Notes: a model not told the origin generated them from the sequence alone. Counted from the first letter of the stretch, positions 29,326-37,604 are shown. The stretch: 64,000 bases of DNA from an uncultured Shimia sp. (GCA_937897325.1 CALCOY010000069.1:1-64000), one strand, 5' to 3'. Numbers and translations are program-made.

Positions 29326-30140
29326 CACTGCGGCCGCGCACGGCGCTTGCCGCCGTCTTTTTGACGACCAACGCTGCGATGGCCACATGCCCGGACACAA
29401 ATGCCGGACGCGTTGATGTATATCCGACCTCCGATGTGCTGCCTGCAAACCTGCTTAGGATGTATGTCTACTACCCACGCGCGATGAAGGCAGACGAAGG
29501 CCTACAACATGTGCGGCTCAAAGACCAAACGGGAAAGGTTGTGGATGAGGTTTTCCTTGGCAATCGCGCCGACCTCTGGTCACCGGATCGCCGACGTCTA
29601 ACGCTTTTGCTTGATCCTGGGCGGGTGAAAACAGGTCTTGTCGCGAACGCGGTTTTGGGGCGCACGTTGGTTCCGGGGCAGTCATACACCCTGGTTGTGT
29701 CCGGTGACGCAACCGATATGTCCGGCTGTATTTTGGGGGCAGATACCAGATATGACTTTGTTGTTGGAGCGGAGGATATGGAGCCGCCCGATCCTGCAAG
29801 TTGGTACGTTGCCCTACCGACGGCGAACAGCATGGATACGCTGAGCGTGGATCTTGGCAGCTCGCACGACCACCTGTCGTTGGCGTACCGCTTGCGGGTC
29901 GTAGATCATGAAGGTGCTGCTGTGCCGGGTGCAATTGCGCTTGGTCGGGATGAAGCGGTTTGGGCGTTTAGGCCAGATGTGCCCTGGGCGGGCGTTCCAT
30001 ACCGGTTGACCATCGACGAACGTCTGGAAGATTTGGCTGGCAACCGGCCCGGCGTCCTTTTTGACCGGCCGCCGGATCAGGACGCCAGGCCTTGGGCCCA
30101 TAGCATACAGATCATTCCCAAACCGCCGCCGCGGAAGTAA
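29322..30140 (+). CDS. Exported hypothetical protein with Ig-like character
   Basis: 272 residues; signal peptide MTLRPRTALAAVFLTTNAAMA. The body resembles Ig-like/SbsA-type folds: LRMYVYYPRAM, LTLLLDPGRVKTGL, LVPGQSYTLVVSGDATD, and a repeat-like second half VPYRLTIDERLEDLAGN. The two cysteines of CPDT and GCIL could form a disulfide. It overlaps the upstream exported protein by 4 bases and is followed after 9 bases by the HXXEE protein, a likely three-gene operon of unknown purpose. Confidence 0.75.
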   Translation: MTLRPRTALAAVFLTTNAAMATCPDTNAGRVDVYPTSDVLPANLLRMYVYYPRAMKADEGLQHVRLKDQTGKVVDEVFLGNRADLWSPDRRRLTLLLDPGRVKTGLVANAVLGRTLVPGQSYTLVVSGDATDMSGCILGADTRYDFVVGAEDMEPPDPASWYVALPTANSMDTLSVDLGSSHDHLSLAYRLRVVDHEGAAVPGAIALGRDEAVWAFRPDVPWAGVPYRLTIDERLEDLAGNRPGVLFDRPPDQDARPWAHSIQIIPKPPPRK

Positions 30141-30149
30141 AGACGTGTG

Positions 30150-30680
30150 ATGCTTAGCAGGCTATTCCAAAACTGGGCATATGCGGCACCCCCATTCGCC
30201 CTGCTTGTCTTGGGGCTTTACCCATTTATTAGCGCAGAAATTGAGTTGTCTGTTTTCCTGTCCCTGCCTGTTTACATGCTGCACCAATATGAAGAACATG
30301 ATGACAACCGGTTCGCCCGTTACTTGAATGCATTGATTGGAAAAAATCGCCGCGGGCTGGTGCCAAGGGATGTTTGGGTCATCAACGTAATCTTTGTTTG
30401 GTTTCTCCTGCTTGCTGTATTCTATCTGACCAATGTGTCTCCGGGCTGGGGCGTTTTGGCAGCCTATCTTCTGGCCATCAACGGCCTGGTTCACTTCGCT
30501 TGGGCCCTCAGGTTTCGCGCGTACAATCCAGGGCTTTGGACCGCGCTTGCACTGTTCATCCCGAGCGCAATCTGGATTTTTCTGGAGGTATCTGCCGACC
30601 TGACGACCCACCTGATCTCGGCGTCGGCAGTGATTGGTCTTCATGCTGGGATCATGATCCTTGCCCGGCGGCCAGCTTAA
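30150..30680 (+). CDS. HXXEE domain membrane protein
   Basis: 176 residues from ATG 30150 (GTG one codon earlier is possible). MLHQYEEH carries the HxxEE motif in a short amphipathic stretch, and at least four hydrophobic helices follow (VWVINVIFVWFLLLAVFYL, GVLAAYLLAINGLVHFAWAL and others). HXXEE proteins are integral membrane proteins whose His/Glu suggest metal binding; the reaction is unknown. Last gene of the operon starting at 28081; IS5 debris begins right after. Confidence 0.8.
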   Translation: MLSRLFQNWAYAAPPFALLVLGLYPFISAEIELSVFLSLPVYMLHQYEEHDDNRFARYLNALIGKNRRGLVPRDVWVINVIFVWFLLLAVFYLTNVSPGWGVLAAYLLAINGLVHFAWALRFRAYNPGLWTALALFIPSAIWIFLEVSADLTTHLISASAVIGLHAGIMILARRPA

Positions 30681-30699
30681 GCATTCCCCAGTTTTCGGC

Positions 30700-31085
30700 C
30701 ACATGGCGAACAAATGACGTGGGGCGACCGGGCCGATGGCGGAGAGGAAGGCCTTCTTGCAGCGGTCGTATCGGGTCCGCACACGCCGCCAATCCTTCGG
30801 CCTTCCGAACAGGATCCCGACCACCGCCCGGCAGGGCACCACGCGGTGATGTCCCGAGAGGGCACCGACCGTCTTGCTTCGCCGCCATCGTTTCCGACGG
30901 ATGTTGAGCATTGTGTGCGGCCCATGGGCAGCGGGCGCATCGCGCCCTCGTATGCCATTGCGATTGACGAGGACAATCCCGCTCGGCACATGCCGGTCCT
31001 CACCGCGCGGCGGGCCATGGGACCTGGGAAAGAAAAGCTCAAGACGCGCCATCCGCACATCGCTCAACCAGAAAAGATCAGACAC
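30700..31085 (-). pseudogene. IS5-family (IS427-like) transposase, deleted and interrupted
   Basis: VSDLFWLSDVRMARLELFFP, then VNRNGIRGRDAPAAHGP and NIRRKRWRR are the front of an IS427-type ORF. The middle, with the first catalytic Asp residues, is gone. A 41-bp palindromic element (30822-30862) precedes VGILFGRPKDWRRVRTRYDRC, the rear part. Normal enzymes read (I/V)E(I/L)xFGRLKDW; here the Glu codon is GGG (complement of 30816-30818), Gly. Confidence 0.75.
30822..30862 (-). repeat. Palindromic element copy 3 (41 bp) in an IS5 remnant
   Basis: On the minus strand it begins CCCTCTCGGGACATCACCG and ends CCTGCCGGGCGGTG, followed by GTC and the mutated Glu codon. The inner arms ATCAC/GTGGT (with a G-T pair) flank CGC. 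Same position relative to the catalytic Glu as copy 2, in a different IS5 copy. Confidence 0.8.
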
Positions 31086-31148
31086 TTTCCCCGCGCGCTT
31101 CCAGAGCCGTGAAGCACACAGCACAGCGCATATCAATGGACCCTGAGC

Positions 31149-32021
31149 CTAGGTCGCGATCACAAGCGCCTTGAGGCACGCGAGCATCGACTGGACCTTA
31201 TCGGTGCGGTGTACGTCGACATGGGTGACCAGCCAGCTTTCCACTTGCCATTCAGGCAGGGCAGGCATGACCTGCTCAAGATCGGGCAAAGTACGGGCGT
31301 AGGTCGTCGGCAGGAAACCTATGCCTTCTCCGCTGCGGAGCGCATCTTCGAGAACTTTGGGATTCTGCGATATCAGTACCAGCTGCTCAGGATCAACATT
31401 CTGCGCGAGCCATACCTCGAATGGCGCCGCACTTTGCACATTCGGGTTGCCGACAAAAACATGACCGGTCAGATCTTGACTATTCGGCTTGCCCAGGCGG
31501 TCAATATAGCTGTGATGGGCGAACAGCGCAAAATCCAGCGTGCAAAACGGCTGCACGACATAGTCTGCATTGGTCGCCTTTTTGCCAACGCGCAAGGCGA
31601 CATGCGCCTCTGCCAATTCCAACCGCGCCAGCTCGTCTCCGGTCGTTACACGTACCCGCGTTCTCGGATGACGGCGACGAAACTCCAGGATTGCCGGTAA
31701 GATCAGGTCTGTCAGGGGAAAGAGCGTCGCAACAATAACCTCCCCTTCAACATCGGCGCTTTGCACCCGCACCCGACCAAAGAAGTCCTTAAGCATGTCA
31801 AAGGACCGTTCGGCGATCTGCAGAAACTCGCGGCCAGTGTCGGTCAGTTCGTACCCACGCCGGTGACGCAAAAACAGACGTGTGCCGATCTCGGCTTCAA
31901 GCGCGTCAATGTGGCGGTTCACTGTCGCGCGATGCACGCCAAGCTCTTGCGCCGCTTTGCTGACGGTGCCTGCCTGCGCAACGCTGTAGGCTGTTCGAAT
32001 TTCATTCCAATGGTCCATCAT
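31149..32021 (-). CDS. LysR family transcriptional regulator
   Basis: 290 residues. N-terminal HTH TVSKAAQELGVHRATVNRHIDALEAEIGTRLF and an effector domain (VIVATLFPLTDLILPAILEFRRRHPRTRVRV). It is divergent from a flavin reductase-like gene (start 32167), which would be its natural target but is broken by an IS5 insertion. The regulator itself is intact and may now act elsewhere. Confidence 0.88.
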   Translation of the reverse strand: MMDHWNEIRTAYSVAQAGTVSKAAQELGVHRATVNRHIDALEAEIGTRLFLRHRRGYELTDTGREFLQIAERSFDMLKDFFGRVRVQSADVEGEVIVATLFPLTDLILPAILEFRRRHPRTRVRVTTGDELARLELAEAHVALRVGKKATNADYVVQPFCTLDFALFAHHSYIDRLGKPNSQDLTGHVFVGNPNVQSAAPFEVWLAQNVDPEQLVLISQNPKVLEDALRSGEGIGFLPTTYARTLPDLEQVMPALPEWQVESWLVTHVDVHRTDKVQSMLACLKALVIAT

Positions 32022-32166
32022 GGCCTCCTGATGCGCATTTATGCGGGCATATCCGCAATTGAAGGGCCCTTAAGTTGCATGAAAGCGCATCAGATGCGCT
32101 TTTGGAGGTGTCGAGGCACTGAGCGCATGCGGCTAAGTCGACAAAGACCTTCAGAAGAGCCACACC

Positions 32167-32450
32167 ATGAAAATCCTCGACCTTGCCGCATGCAACCAAA
32201 GCCAATCTATCAATGGCGCATGGGTCAGCTGCGCCGCAGCCTGGCTGAGCGCGTGGGGATCCGCCGTTGAAATCGCGTTTTTCGACATCAACGAAATGAG
32301 AAATGCCGATCTGTTCGATCGACCGGGAAAGGGCCTATGGCGTGCAACCGATGGCCCAGTCTTTTCTTTGACAAGATCGGAGCGGCCGGCACGCTGATGG
32401 TGTCCTGTGCCGAGCATAATGGCTTTATCACTGCCGGTGGCTTTGTTGCA
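32167..32450 (+). pseudogene. NADPH-dependent FMN reductase-like gene cut by an IS5 insertion
   Basis: MKILDLAACNQSQSIN with AVEIAFFDINE is the flavodoxin-fold FMN reductase start. A frameshift near 32320 leads to DKIGAAGTLMVSCAEHNGFITA, the next conserved block (normally ...SxAEHNGxxTAAYKN). The IS5 left end GGCTTTGTTGCAAAATC (32439) follows immediately, and the rest of the gene is absent on the far side of the element. Confidence 0.7.
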
Positions 32451-32457
32451 AAATCGG
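32439..32457 (+). repeat. IS5 left inverted repeat
   Basis: GGCTTTGTTGCAAAATCGG has the shape of the ends of IS5-group elements and lies 28 bases before the transposase start. No matching right end was found after 33553. Confidence 0.6.
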
Positions 32458-32794
32458 CTGAGGGATTCACTGTTTGAATCCAGAATGATGGCTGGAAGGT
32501 ATGAGCAGTTGGCCCCTACGAAGTACAAGACCACGAACTGGTCGACTTACAATGACGCGTTGAAGCGACGGGGATCGCTTGAGCTTTGGTTTGATCCTGA
32601 GATGGTTTGGGTACTGCCGCCGGGCGGCAAGCGTGGGCGGCAGCAACAATTCAGCGACGCGGCGATTCAGGCCTGCCTTACCCTGAAGGTATTGTTCGGG
32701 ATGCCGCTCAGGCAAACGACCGGGTTCGTCCAGAGCCTGTTGCGGCTGTTCGGTTTGGAGTGGGCGGTCCCGGACTACAGCATGCTATGCCGTC

Positions 32795-32835
32795 CATTGC
32801 CCGGCAGGCGATTGCGAAGCAATCTGCCGAGAGGG
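32795..32835 (-). repeat. Palindromic element copy 4 (41 bp), reversed orientation
   Basis: On the plus strand it begins CATTGCCCGGCAGGCGATTG and ends CTGCCGAGAGGG; the arms GATTGC/GCAATC are perfect around GAA. It lies between LCR and RQQTLN of the IS5 transposase, not at a catalytic residue, and is the only copy reversed relative to its host gene. Confidence 0.8.
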
Positions 32836-32900
32836 GCCAGCAGACCCTGAATGTCCGTCTTACGTATCGCGGAGGAACGGGGCCGCTGAACATTCTGATC

Positions 32901-32941
32901 CCCTCTCGGGATATCACTGCGTGATGCCCTGCCGGGCAGTG
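32901..32941 (+). repeat. Palindromic element copy 5 (41 bp) before the first catalytic Asp
   Basis: It begins CCCTCTCGGGATATCACTG and ends CCTGCCGGGCAGTG; the arms ATCAC/GTGAT flank TGC. The next three bases, GAC at 32942, are the first Asp codon of the DDE triad (family DSTGI, here DRTGI). Confidence 0.8.
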
Positions 32942-33163
32942 GACCGCACGGGCATCAGATCCTAGGGTGAGGGCGAGTGGAACGCGCGCAAGTATGGTGG
33001 CCCGAAACGGCGCATTTGGCGCAAGATACACATAGGGATCGATGCAGAAACGATGGAAGTCCGGCCCGTAGAGGTAACGACCAGTAACGTCGGTGACGCG
33101 CCGATGCTGCCCAAATTGCTCAACCAAATCCCGACCGATCAAGACATTGGGTCCGTAGCTGCC

Positions 33164-33202
33164 CCCTCGGCAGATTGCTTTGCAATCGCCTGCCGGGCAA
33201 TG
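33164..33202 (+). repeat. Palindromic element copy 6 (39 bp) before the second catalytic Asp
   Basis: It begins CCCTCGGCAGATTGC and ends CTGCCGGGCAATG, two bases shorter near its start than the other copies. It adds 13 codons in frame (PSADCFAIACRAM) between GSVAA and DGAYD. The next codon GAT (33203) is the Asp of the ADGAYD motif. Confidence 0.8.
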
Positions 33203-33553
33203 GATGGGGCATACGACACGCGCAAATGCCACGACGCGATTGCCGACCGCCATGCCCACGCTGTCATACCACCGCGCAAGAACGCCAAACCGTGGAAGCC
33301 CACAACCCAGGGAGCCATCGCCCGGAACGAAGCCGTCAACGCGTCGCGATACCTCGGTCGCGCTATCTGGCGACGGTGGAGCGGCTACCATGGCCGAAGT
33401 CGCGTCTAAACCAAGATGCACTGCGTGAAACTTCTCGGACAATCCCTGATGTAGAGAGATTTCGACCGGCAGGTCGCTGAAATCCAGGTCCGCGTCGCGG
33501 TGCTCAACCGCTACACTGCTCTTGGCATACCCGTCACCTTGCCTGCAGGATAA

Positions 33554-34207
33554 ATGTGCCCGGGGAAAAACGCGAACGTTTCGGTCGCCGCCTTTCTGCT
33601 TGCAGCAATGGCAGGGGACTTCGTTAGTGTCAGTGAACGGATGCCCATCAGTGTTGACGTGAGCAACAAAGCTGAAAAGCGCTTTACTGAGTCCGTTAAA
33701 ATTCTTGAACACGCCTTTGAACCGGACAATCCCCAGGACCGTCTTGCGGCGTTGAATTCAGTGGCCGGTACGCTCGTTCGACAAATCGTGAAACGCTGAT
33801 TGAAGTCTCGATCGCTCATCGCTTCATACGCGGTTGCCTTGAACTTCTGCGGACGCGGCATGGGATTTTCGCGGGCGAGGTCATTTGGGGCGGATTTTAG
33901 GGCCGTCGCCAACTTCCTGCGCAGGGCCTACATGGCTGGTTTTTCCGCTGCCGAGCAGCACTGGATGCCACGCGCTTGCAGCGAGAAATCTCAAGGTTCA
34001 AGTCGGGCTCAGTCACATTTCGCCGCACTTTGTTCGAACGACCGCTTTGCTGACCCCGCAATGGCATCGAGCGTTCCGATATGTGAAGTCGTCCACGTTC
34101 AATATCCTTGCTATTTTAGCGCGACGATGTTGACCGATGGTCCATGATGGATATTTGAAAGCCAGATAGGGGAGGGCTGCGGTTTTGACCTATAGTTTTT
34201 CGACAGG
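33554..34207. other. Gap without a supported gene
   Basis: Beyond the IS5 remnant there are only short overlapping frames with unlikely composition. No right IS end, RNA gene or clear promoter was recognised. Confidence 0.4.
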
Positions 34208-34789
34208 ATGAGCCGAGCGTTGGTCCTTTTTGCACATCCCTGTCACGAGAGTTTTTCGGCATCCCTCCATCAAACCGTGGTCGAGCGATTGGACCGAGCG
34301 GGTTGGGACATTGATAACTGCGATCTGAATGCTGAGGGTTTCTCACCGGTTTTGACGGCTGAAGAGCGTCGGGCCTATCATGATGAGGAACAGAATATCG
34401 AACCGGTCCGCGCTTATGTTGAGCGGCTAGAGGCAGCCGATGCGCTGATCCTGGTCTTCCCGGTCTGGAACTTCGGATACCCCGCCATACTAAAGGGGTT
34501 TCTGGATCGGGTCTTTCTGCCGGGGGTGTCATTTCGCATTGAAGGGGGCAAGCTGCGCCCTAATCTCACCAACATCAAGAGACTGGCAGCCGTGACGACC
34601 TACGGCGGAACCCGGACACGCGCCTATTTTGCAGGCGATCCCCCGCGAAAATGTGTCACGCGGGCTATAAGATACGTATGCCAACCGGAAAAGATGCGAT
34701 ATCTTGCGCTTTACGACATGAATCGGGCCTCGCAGGCGAAACGTGCGGCATTCCTCGCACGTGTGGCCCGAGAGATGGAGGCATTCTGA
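34208..34789 (+). CDS. NAD(P)H-dependent oxidoreductase, flavodoxin-like fold
   Basis: 193 residues. ALVLFAHPCHESFSASLHQTV is the phosphate loop of the NQO/MdaB/KefF-type flavodoxin fold, and ILVFPVWNFGYPAILKGFLDRVFLPGVSF is its hallmark PxWxxGxPAxLKGxxDRV block. It probably carries FMN or FAD and reduces quinones or an aromatic substrate with NAD(P)H. First gene of a four-gene operon; the next start is one base after its stop. The next gene is a paralogue of it. Confidence 0.88.
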   Translation: MSRALVLFAHPCHESFSASLHQTVVERLDRAGWDIDNCDLNAEGFSPVLTAEERRAYHDEEQNIEPVRAYVERLEAADALILVFPVWNFGYPAILKGFLDRVFLPGVSFRIEGGKLRPNLTNIKRLAAVTTYGGTRTRAYFAGDPPRKCVTRAIRYVCQPEKMRYLALYDMNRASQAKRAAFLARVAREMEAF

Positions 34790-34790
34790 C

Positions 34791-35420
34791 ATGCGTGCGC
34801 TGGTGATCTATTGCCATCCGAAAGAAGGAAGTTTCAACGCGGGCATCCGCGATCTTGTTTTGGAGAAATTATATGAGTCCGGGGCCGAAGTGCGCCTGAC
34901 CGACCTTTACAAACGCGACTTCAATCCGATTCTGCCGGAGTGCGAATTGGATATCTACCTTGATTGTCCCAAAAATCAGCAGCCCGTCGAGGCGGATGTG
35001 GCTGATCTTCGATGGGCCGATACGCTTGTCTTCGTGTATCCGACCTGGTGGTATGGGTTGCCCGCGATGCTGAAGGGCTGGCTGGACCGCGTGCTTCTGC
35101 CCGATGTGGCATTTCTGATGCCCGATGCCGAGAACAGCGATATCCGTCGGGGCCTGACGCACATCACACGGCTTGCGGCATTCACCACCTGTGGCGCAAG
35201 CTGGGGCCTCACGCAGATGATGGGCGCGCCGGGCAAGCGGACGATCATGCGCGGCGTGAGATCGATTTGCAGCACCCGTTGCCGGACGGCCTTTGCGGCG
35301 CACTACCTGATGGACAGTTCGACCGAAGCAAGTCGGGGGGCGCATCTTCAGAAGGTGGCTGCCAAGATGGACCGCTTCGTCGATCAGGGGCGTGAAAATC
35401 TGCGTACGGCGCAAGCATGA
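34791..35420 (+). CDS. NAD(P)H-dependent oxidoreductase, flavodoxin-like fold (second copy)
   Basis: 209 residues from ATG 34791. ALVIYCHPKEGSFNAGIRDLV, then VYPTWWYGLPAMLKGWLDRVLLPDVAF show the same fold as the gene before it, with moderate similarity. Being adjacent, the pair may form a heterodimer or treat successive intermediates. Its end overlaps the dioxygenase gene by 4 bases, indicating tight translational coupling. Confidence 0.88.
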   Translation: MRALVIYCHPKEGSFNAGIRDLVLEKLYESGAEVRLTDLYKRDFNPILPECELDIYLDCPKNQQPVEADVADLRWADTLVFVYPTWWYGLPAMLKGWLDRVLLPDVAFLMPDAENSDIRRGLTHITRLAAFTTCGASWGLTQMMGAPGKRTIMRGVRSICSTRCRTAFAAHYLMDSSTEASRGAHLQKVAAKMDRFVDQGRENLRTAQA

Positions 35421-36340
35421 TCCCGATCTTCGATTGGGCGCGCTTTGACAGCGATAAAGCAGGCTTTGTCGCTGAATTGGGCGCGGCCTGTCGGGGGCCA
35501 GGCTTCTTTCTTCTCAAGAACCACGGCGTTTCGCGAGACCTTCAGTCGCTGGTCTTCGAAAACGCCCGCGCTTTCTTTGCGCTTCCGAAGCCCGACAAGC
35601 AAAAGATCTCGATACTGAATACACCGCATTACCGCGGGTGGGCTGCTGCAGGTGTTGAATCACTGGATGAGACACGACCGGAGATCGACACCAAGGAGAC
35701 TTTCAATATTGGCTATGATCTGCCCGAGGATGATCCTCGTGTCGTGGCAGGCGAGCCCTTTCGAGGTGTAAATCAATGGCCGGAGATGCCCAGTTTTCGG
35801 GATGCGATGTTGGCGTATTACGATGCCGCGCTTGATCTAGGGCGAGACATTCATCGGGCATTTGCGGTTGATCTGGGTCTGCCGGAAGACACGTTTGCCC
35901 GTACCTTTGATGAGCCTCTCGCGGCAATGCGCCTTCTTTACTACCCGCCCGCCAGCGGCGCCGAGAATGAGATCGGAGCCGGTGCGCATACGGATTACGG
36001 TGCCATAACGCTTCTTATGACGGATGGAGAGCCAGGCCTTCAGGTGCGCCCCCGAAACGGCGACTGGATGGATGTGCCGCATGTAGATGGCGCCTATGTG
36101 GTCAATATCGGCGATTGTCTGATGCGCTGGACGAACGATATCTACGTCTCGACCCCGCATCGCGTTCTGCCGCCCAAAAGGCAAAGGCTTTCGATTGCAT
36201 TCTTTGTCGAGGCCAATCCCGATACGATCATTCAGGCATTGCCGGGCACCGGTATCGCAAAATATCCCCCGATCCGGGCAGCAGATTATCTCGCCTCGCG
36301 GCTGGAGGCGACCTATGCCCCGAAAGAACCTGCCGAATGA
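35417..36340 (+). CDS. Isopenicillin N synthase-like 2-oxoglutarate/Fe(II) dioxygenase
   Basis: 307 residues. The N-terminal DIOX_N part (GPGFFLLKNHGVSRDLQSLVFENARAFFALP) and the jelly-roll core carry the iron triad H191, D193 (AHTDYG) and H248 (PHRVL), with RLSIAFF holding the 2OG-binding Arg/Ser. Such enzymes hydroxylate or cleave small molecules in the cytosol. It is coupled by ATGA overlaps to the reductase before and the creatininase-like gene after, which suggests a pathway of reduction, oxidation and amide hydrolysis. The substrate is unknown. Confidence 0.9.
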   Translation: MIPIFDWARFDSDKAGFVAELGAACRGPGFFLLKNHGVSRDLQSLVFENARAFFALPKPDKQKISILNTPHYRGWAAAGVESLDETRPEIDTKETFNIGYDLPEDDPRVVAGEPFRGVNQWPEMPSFRDAMLAYYDAALDLGRDIHRAFAVDLGLPEDTFARTFDEPLAAMRLLYYPPASGAENEIGAGAHTDYGAITLLMTDGEPGLQVRPRNGDWMDVPHVDGAYVVNIGDCLMRWTNDIYVSTPHRVLPPKRQRLSIAFFVEANPDTIIQALPGTGIAKYPPIRAADYLASRLEATYAPKEPAE

Positions 36341-37101
36341 CAGCCCATTTCTGGGCCGACATGCGTGGCTCTGACTTTGATGATCTTGACCCTTCGCGCA
36401 CGATTGCCGTATTGCCGACGGCGGCGATAGAACAGCACGGGCCGCATTTGCCCCTGGGCACCGACGCACTGATCATGGAAGGGATGCTATCTACCCTCAT
36501 GACAGCCTGCCCGGAAGACCTGGATGTGCGGGTTCTGCCCATTCAAAGCATCGGCAAATCCAACGAACATCTTTGGGCCAGTGGTACCCTGACCTTGACT
36601 GCACAAACCGCGCTCAGCGCTTGGACTGAAATCGGTCTGTCCGTGGCGCGCGCGGGCGTTCGGAAGATCGTTCTGGTCAATTCGCATGGCGGCAACCTTG
36701 ATCTTGTCTCGATCCTGTCGCGGGAGTTGCGCGTGCAGGCGGACATGCTTGCGGTCAAATGCCAATGGGGCAGCTTCGGTGTGCCCGATGGGCTTTACTC
36801 CGAGCAGGAGCGCACCCACGGAATTCATGGCGGCGATCTTGAGACGTCGCTCATGCTCGCCTTCAGACCCGGGACGGTGAACATGGATCAGGCGCGAGAT
36901 TTCCGCTCGACCGCCGAGACATCTGCGATCCCGCCCATCGGCCCCGTTTCCTACGGGTGGATCGCCAGCGATCTCAATTCCGACGGCACGGTGGGGGAGG
37001 CGTATCTCGCGACGGCCGAAAAGGGACGGGCGACCGCCGATCATCAGGTCGGGGGATTCATTCAGCTTTTGCTGGACGTGGCGGCCGAGCCAGTGTTCTG
37101 A
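36337..37101 (+). CDS. Creatininase family protein
   Basis: 254 residues from ATG 36337, overlapping the dioxygenase stop. AVLPTAAIEQHGPHLPLGTDA and VNSHGGN, plus GIHGGDLETS, give the metal ligands (Glu, His, Asp, Glu) of the creatininase/MftE family of metal-dependent amidohydrolases. Creatinine, formamides and modified peptides are known substrates of relatives. As the last gene of the operon it may open a ring amide made by the preceding steps; this is inference. Confidence 0.9.
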   Translation: MTAHFWADMRGSDFDDLDPSRTIAVLPTAAIEQHGPHLPLGTDALIMEGMLSTLMTACPEDLDVRVLPIQSIGKSNEHLWASGTLTLTAQTALSAWTEIGLSVARAGVRKIVLVNSHGGNLDLVSILSRELRVQADMLAVKCQWGSFGVPDGLYSEQERTHGIHGGDLETSLMLAFRPGTVNMDQARDFRSTAETSAIPPIGPVSYGWIASDLNSDGTVGEAYLATAEKGRATADHQVGGFIQLLLDVAAEPVF

Positions 37102-37604
37102 CCGGTTGCGCCTTTACAGTAGCCGTTTGCCCATCCCACATTTTTGTCTTGCTACAGGCAATTCGATAATCCCACGCATCAGGTGTTTCCGAGACCCGAC
37201 ATCGGGTCAGACGGCATACATCCCCGGCCGGGACAAATCTTCATTTGGCGGCATCTCAACCCACTTGACGGCCACCAACTCGTCTTTGACCTCGTCCGGC
37301 GGCAGGTACTGGATCCCAAGGTCTGCCAGAATGGCAGCCTTGGCGGGTGTGACGGGTTCGACCACAAGACGCCCGACCTTGGGCGCAAGTGCGAACTTCC
37401 CGCCGACGCCCACCGGCGCATGACGGCAGCGCTATGCTATAGGCGAGGTGACCTGTTATTAGTGGAAGACGGCAGGATCTTCGAAGCCGGGACAATTCTC
37501 AACCACTGTTGCCGTTTGCAAATGGGCGAATTCCTGCGGGGCCTCAGGGGCAAAGTGCTGGGCGACGGCCCAGGATTTTGGTCGCGGCCCGCTTGGGGCG
37601 CGGA
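37102..37604. other. Gap with possible minus-strand gene remnant
   Basis: A 68-codon minus-strand frame at 37207-37413 (GVGGKFALAPKVGRLVVEPV, AKAAILADLGIQYLP) has protein-like composition but no recognised family, no good ribosome site, and no room for a full domain. The rest shows nothing. Confidence 0.3.

Larger units (their letters stand above)
32485..33553 (+). pseudogene. IS5-family transposase interrupted by three palindromic elements
   Basis: Pieces of one DDE transposase: ATG-ATG at 32485, YEQLAPTKYKTTNWSTYNDA, ACLTLKVLFGMPLRQTTGF and WAVPDYSMLCR, then an element. Next come QQTLNVRLTYRGGTGPLNIL, another element, DRTGI (first Asp), RKYGGPKRRIWRKIHIGI-like sequence and LLNQIPTDQDIGSVAA, a third element, DGAYDTRKCHDAI (second Asp), GYHGRSRV, and a stop where the catalytic Glu belongs (TAA 33407-33409). 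It then continues TKMHCVKLLGQ to the natural end at 33551. Without the inserts the gene is close to a full IS5 transposase. Confidence 0.85.

Noticed and set aside
30162-31136. Single 324-codon minus-strand protein
   Set aside because: Only the upstream third reads as IS5 transposase; the rest is the shadow of the HXXEE gene.
10600-33202. Reading the palindromic elements as a CRISPR array or attC sites
   Set aside because: Copies are scattered over 22 kb inside genes, without regular spacing, and lack the attC core sites.
37207-37413. Small minus-strand gene of 68 codons
   Set aside because: Protein-like composition but no start site, no family, and too short for a domain; kept only as a possible remnant.
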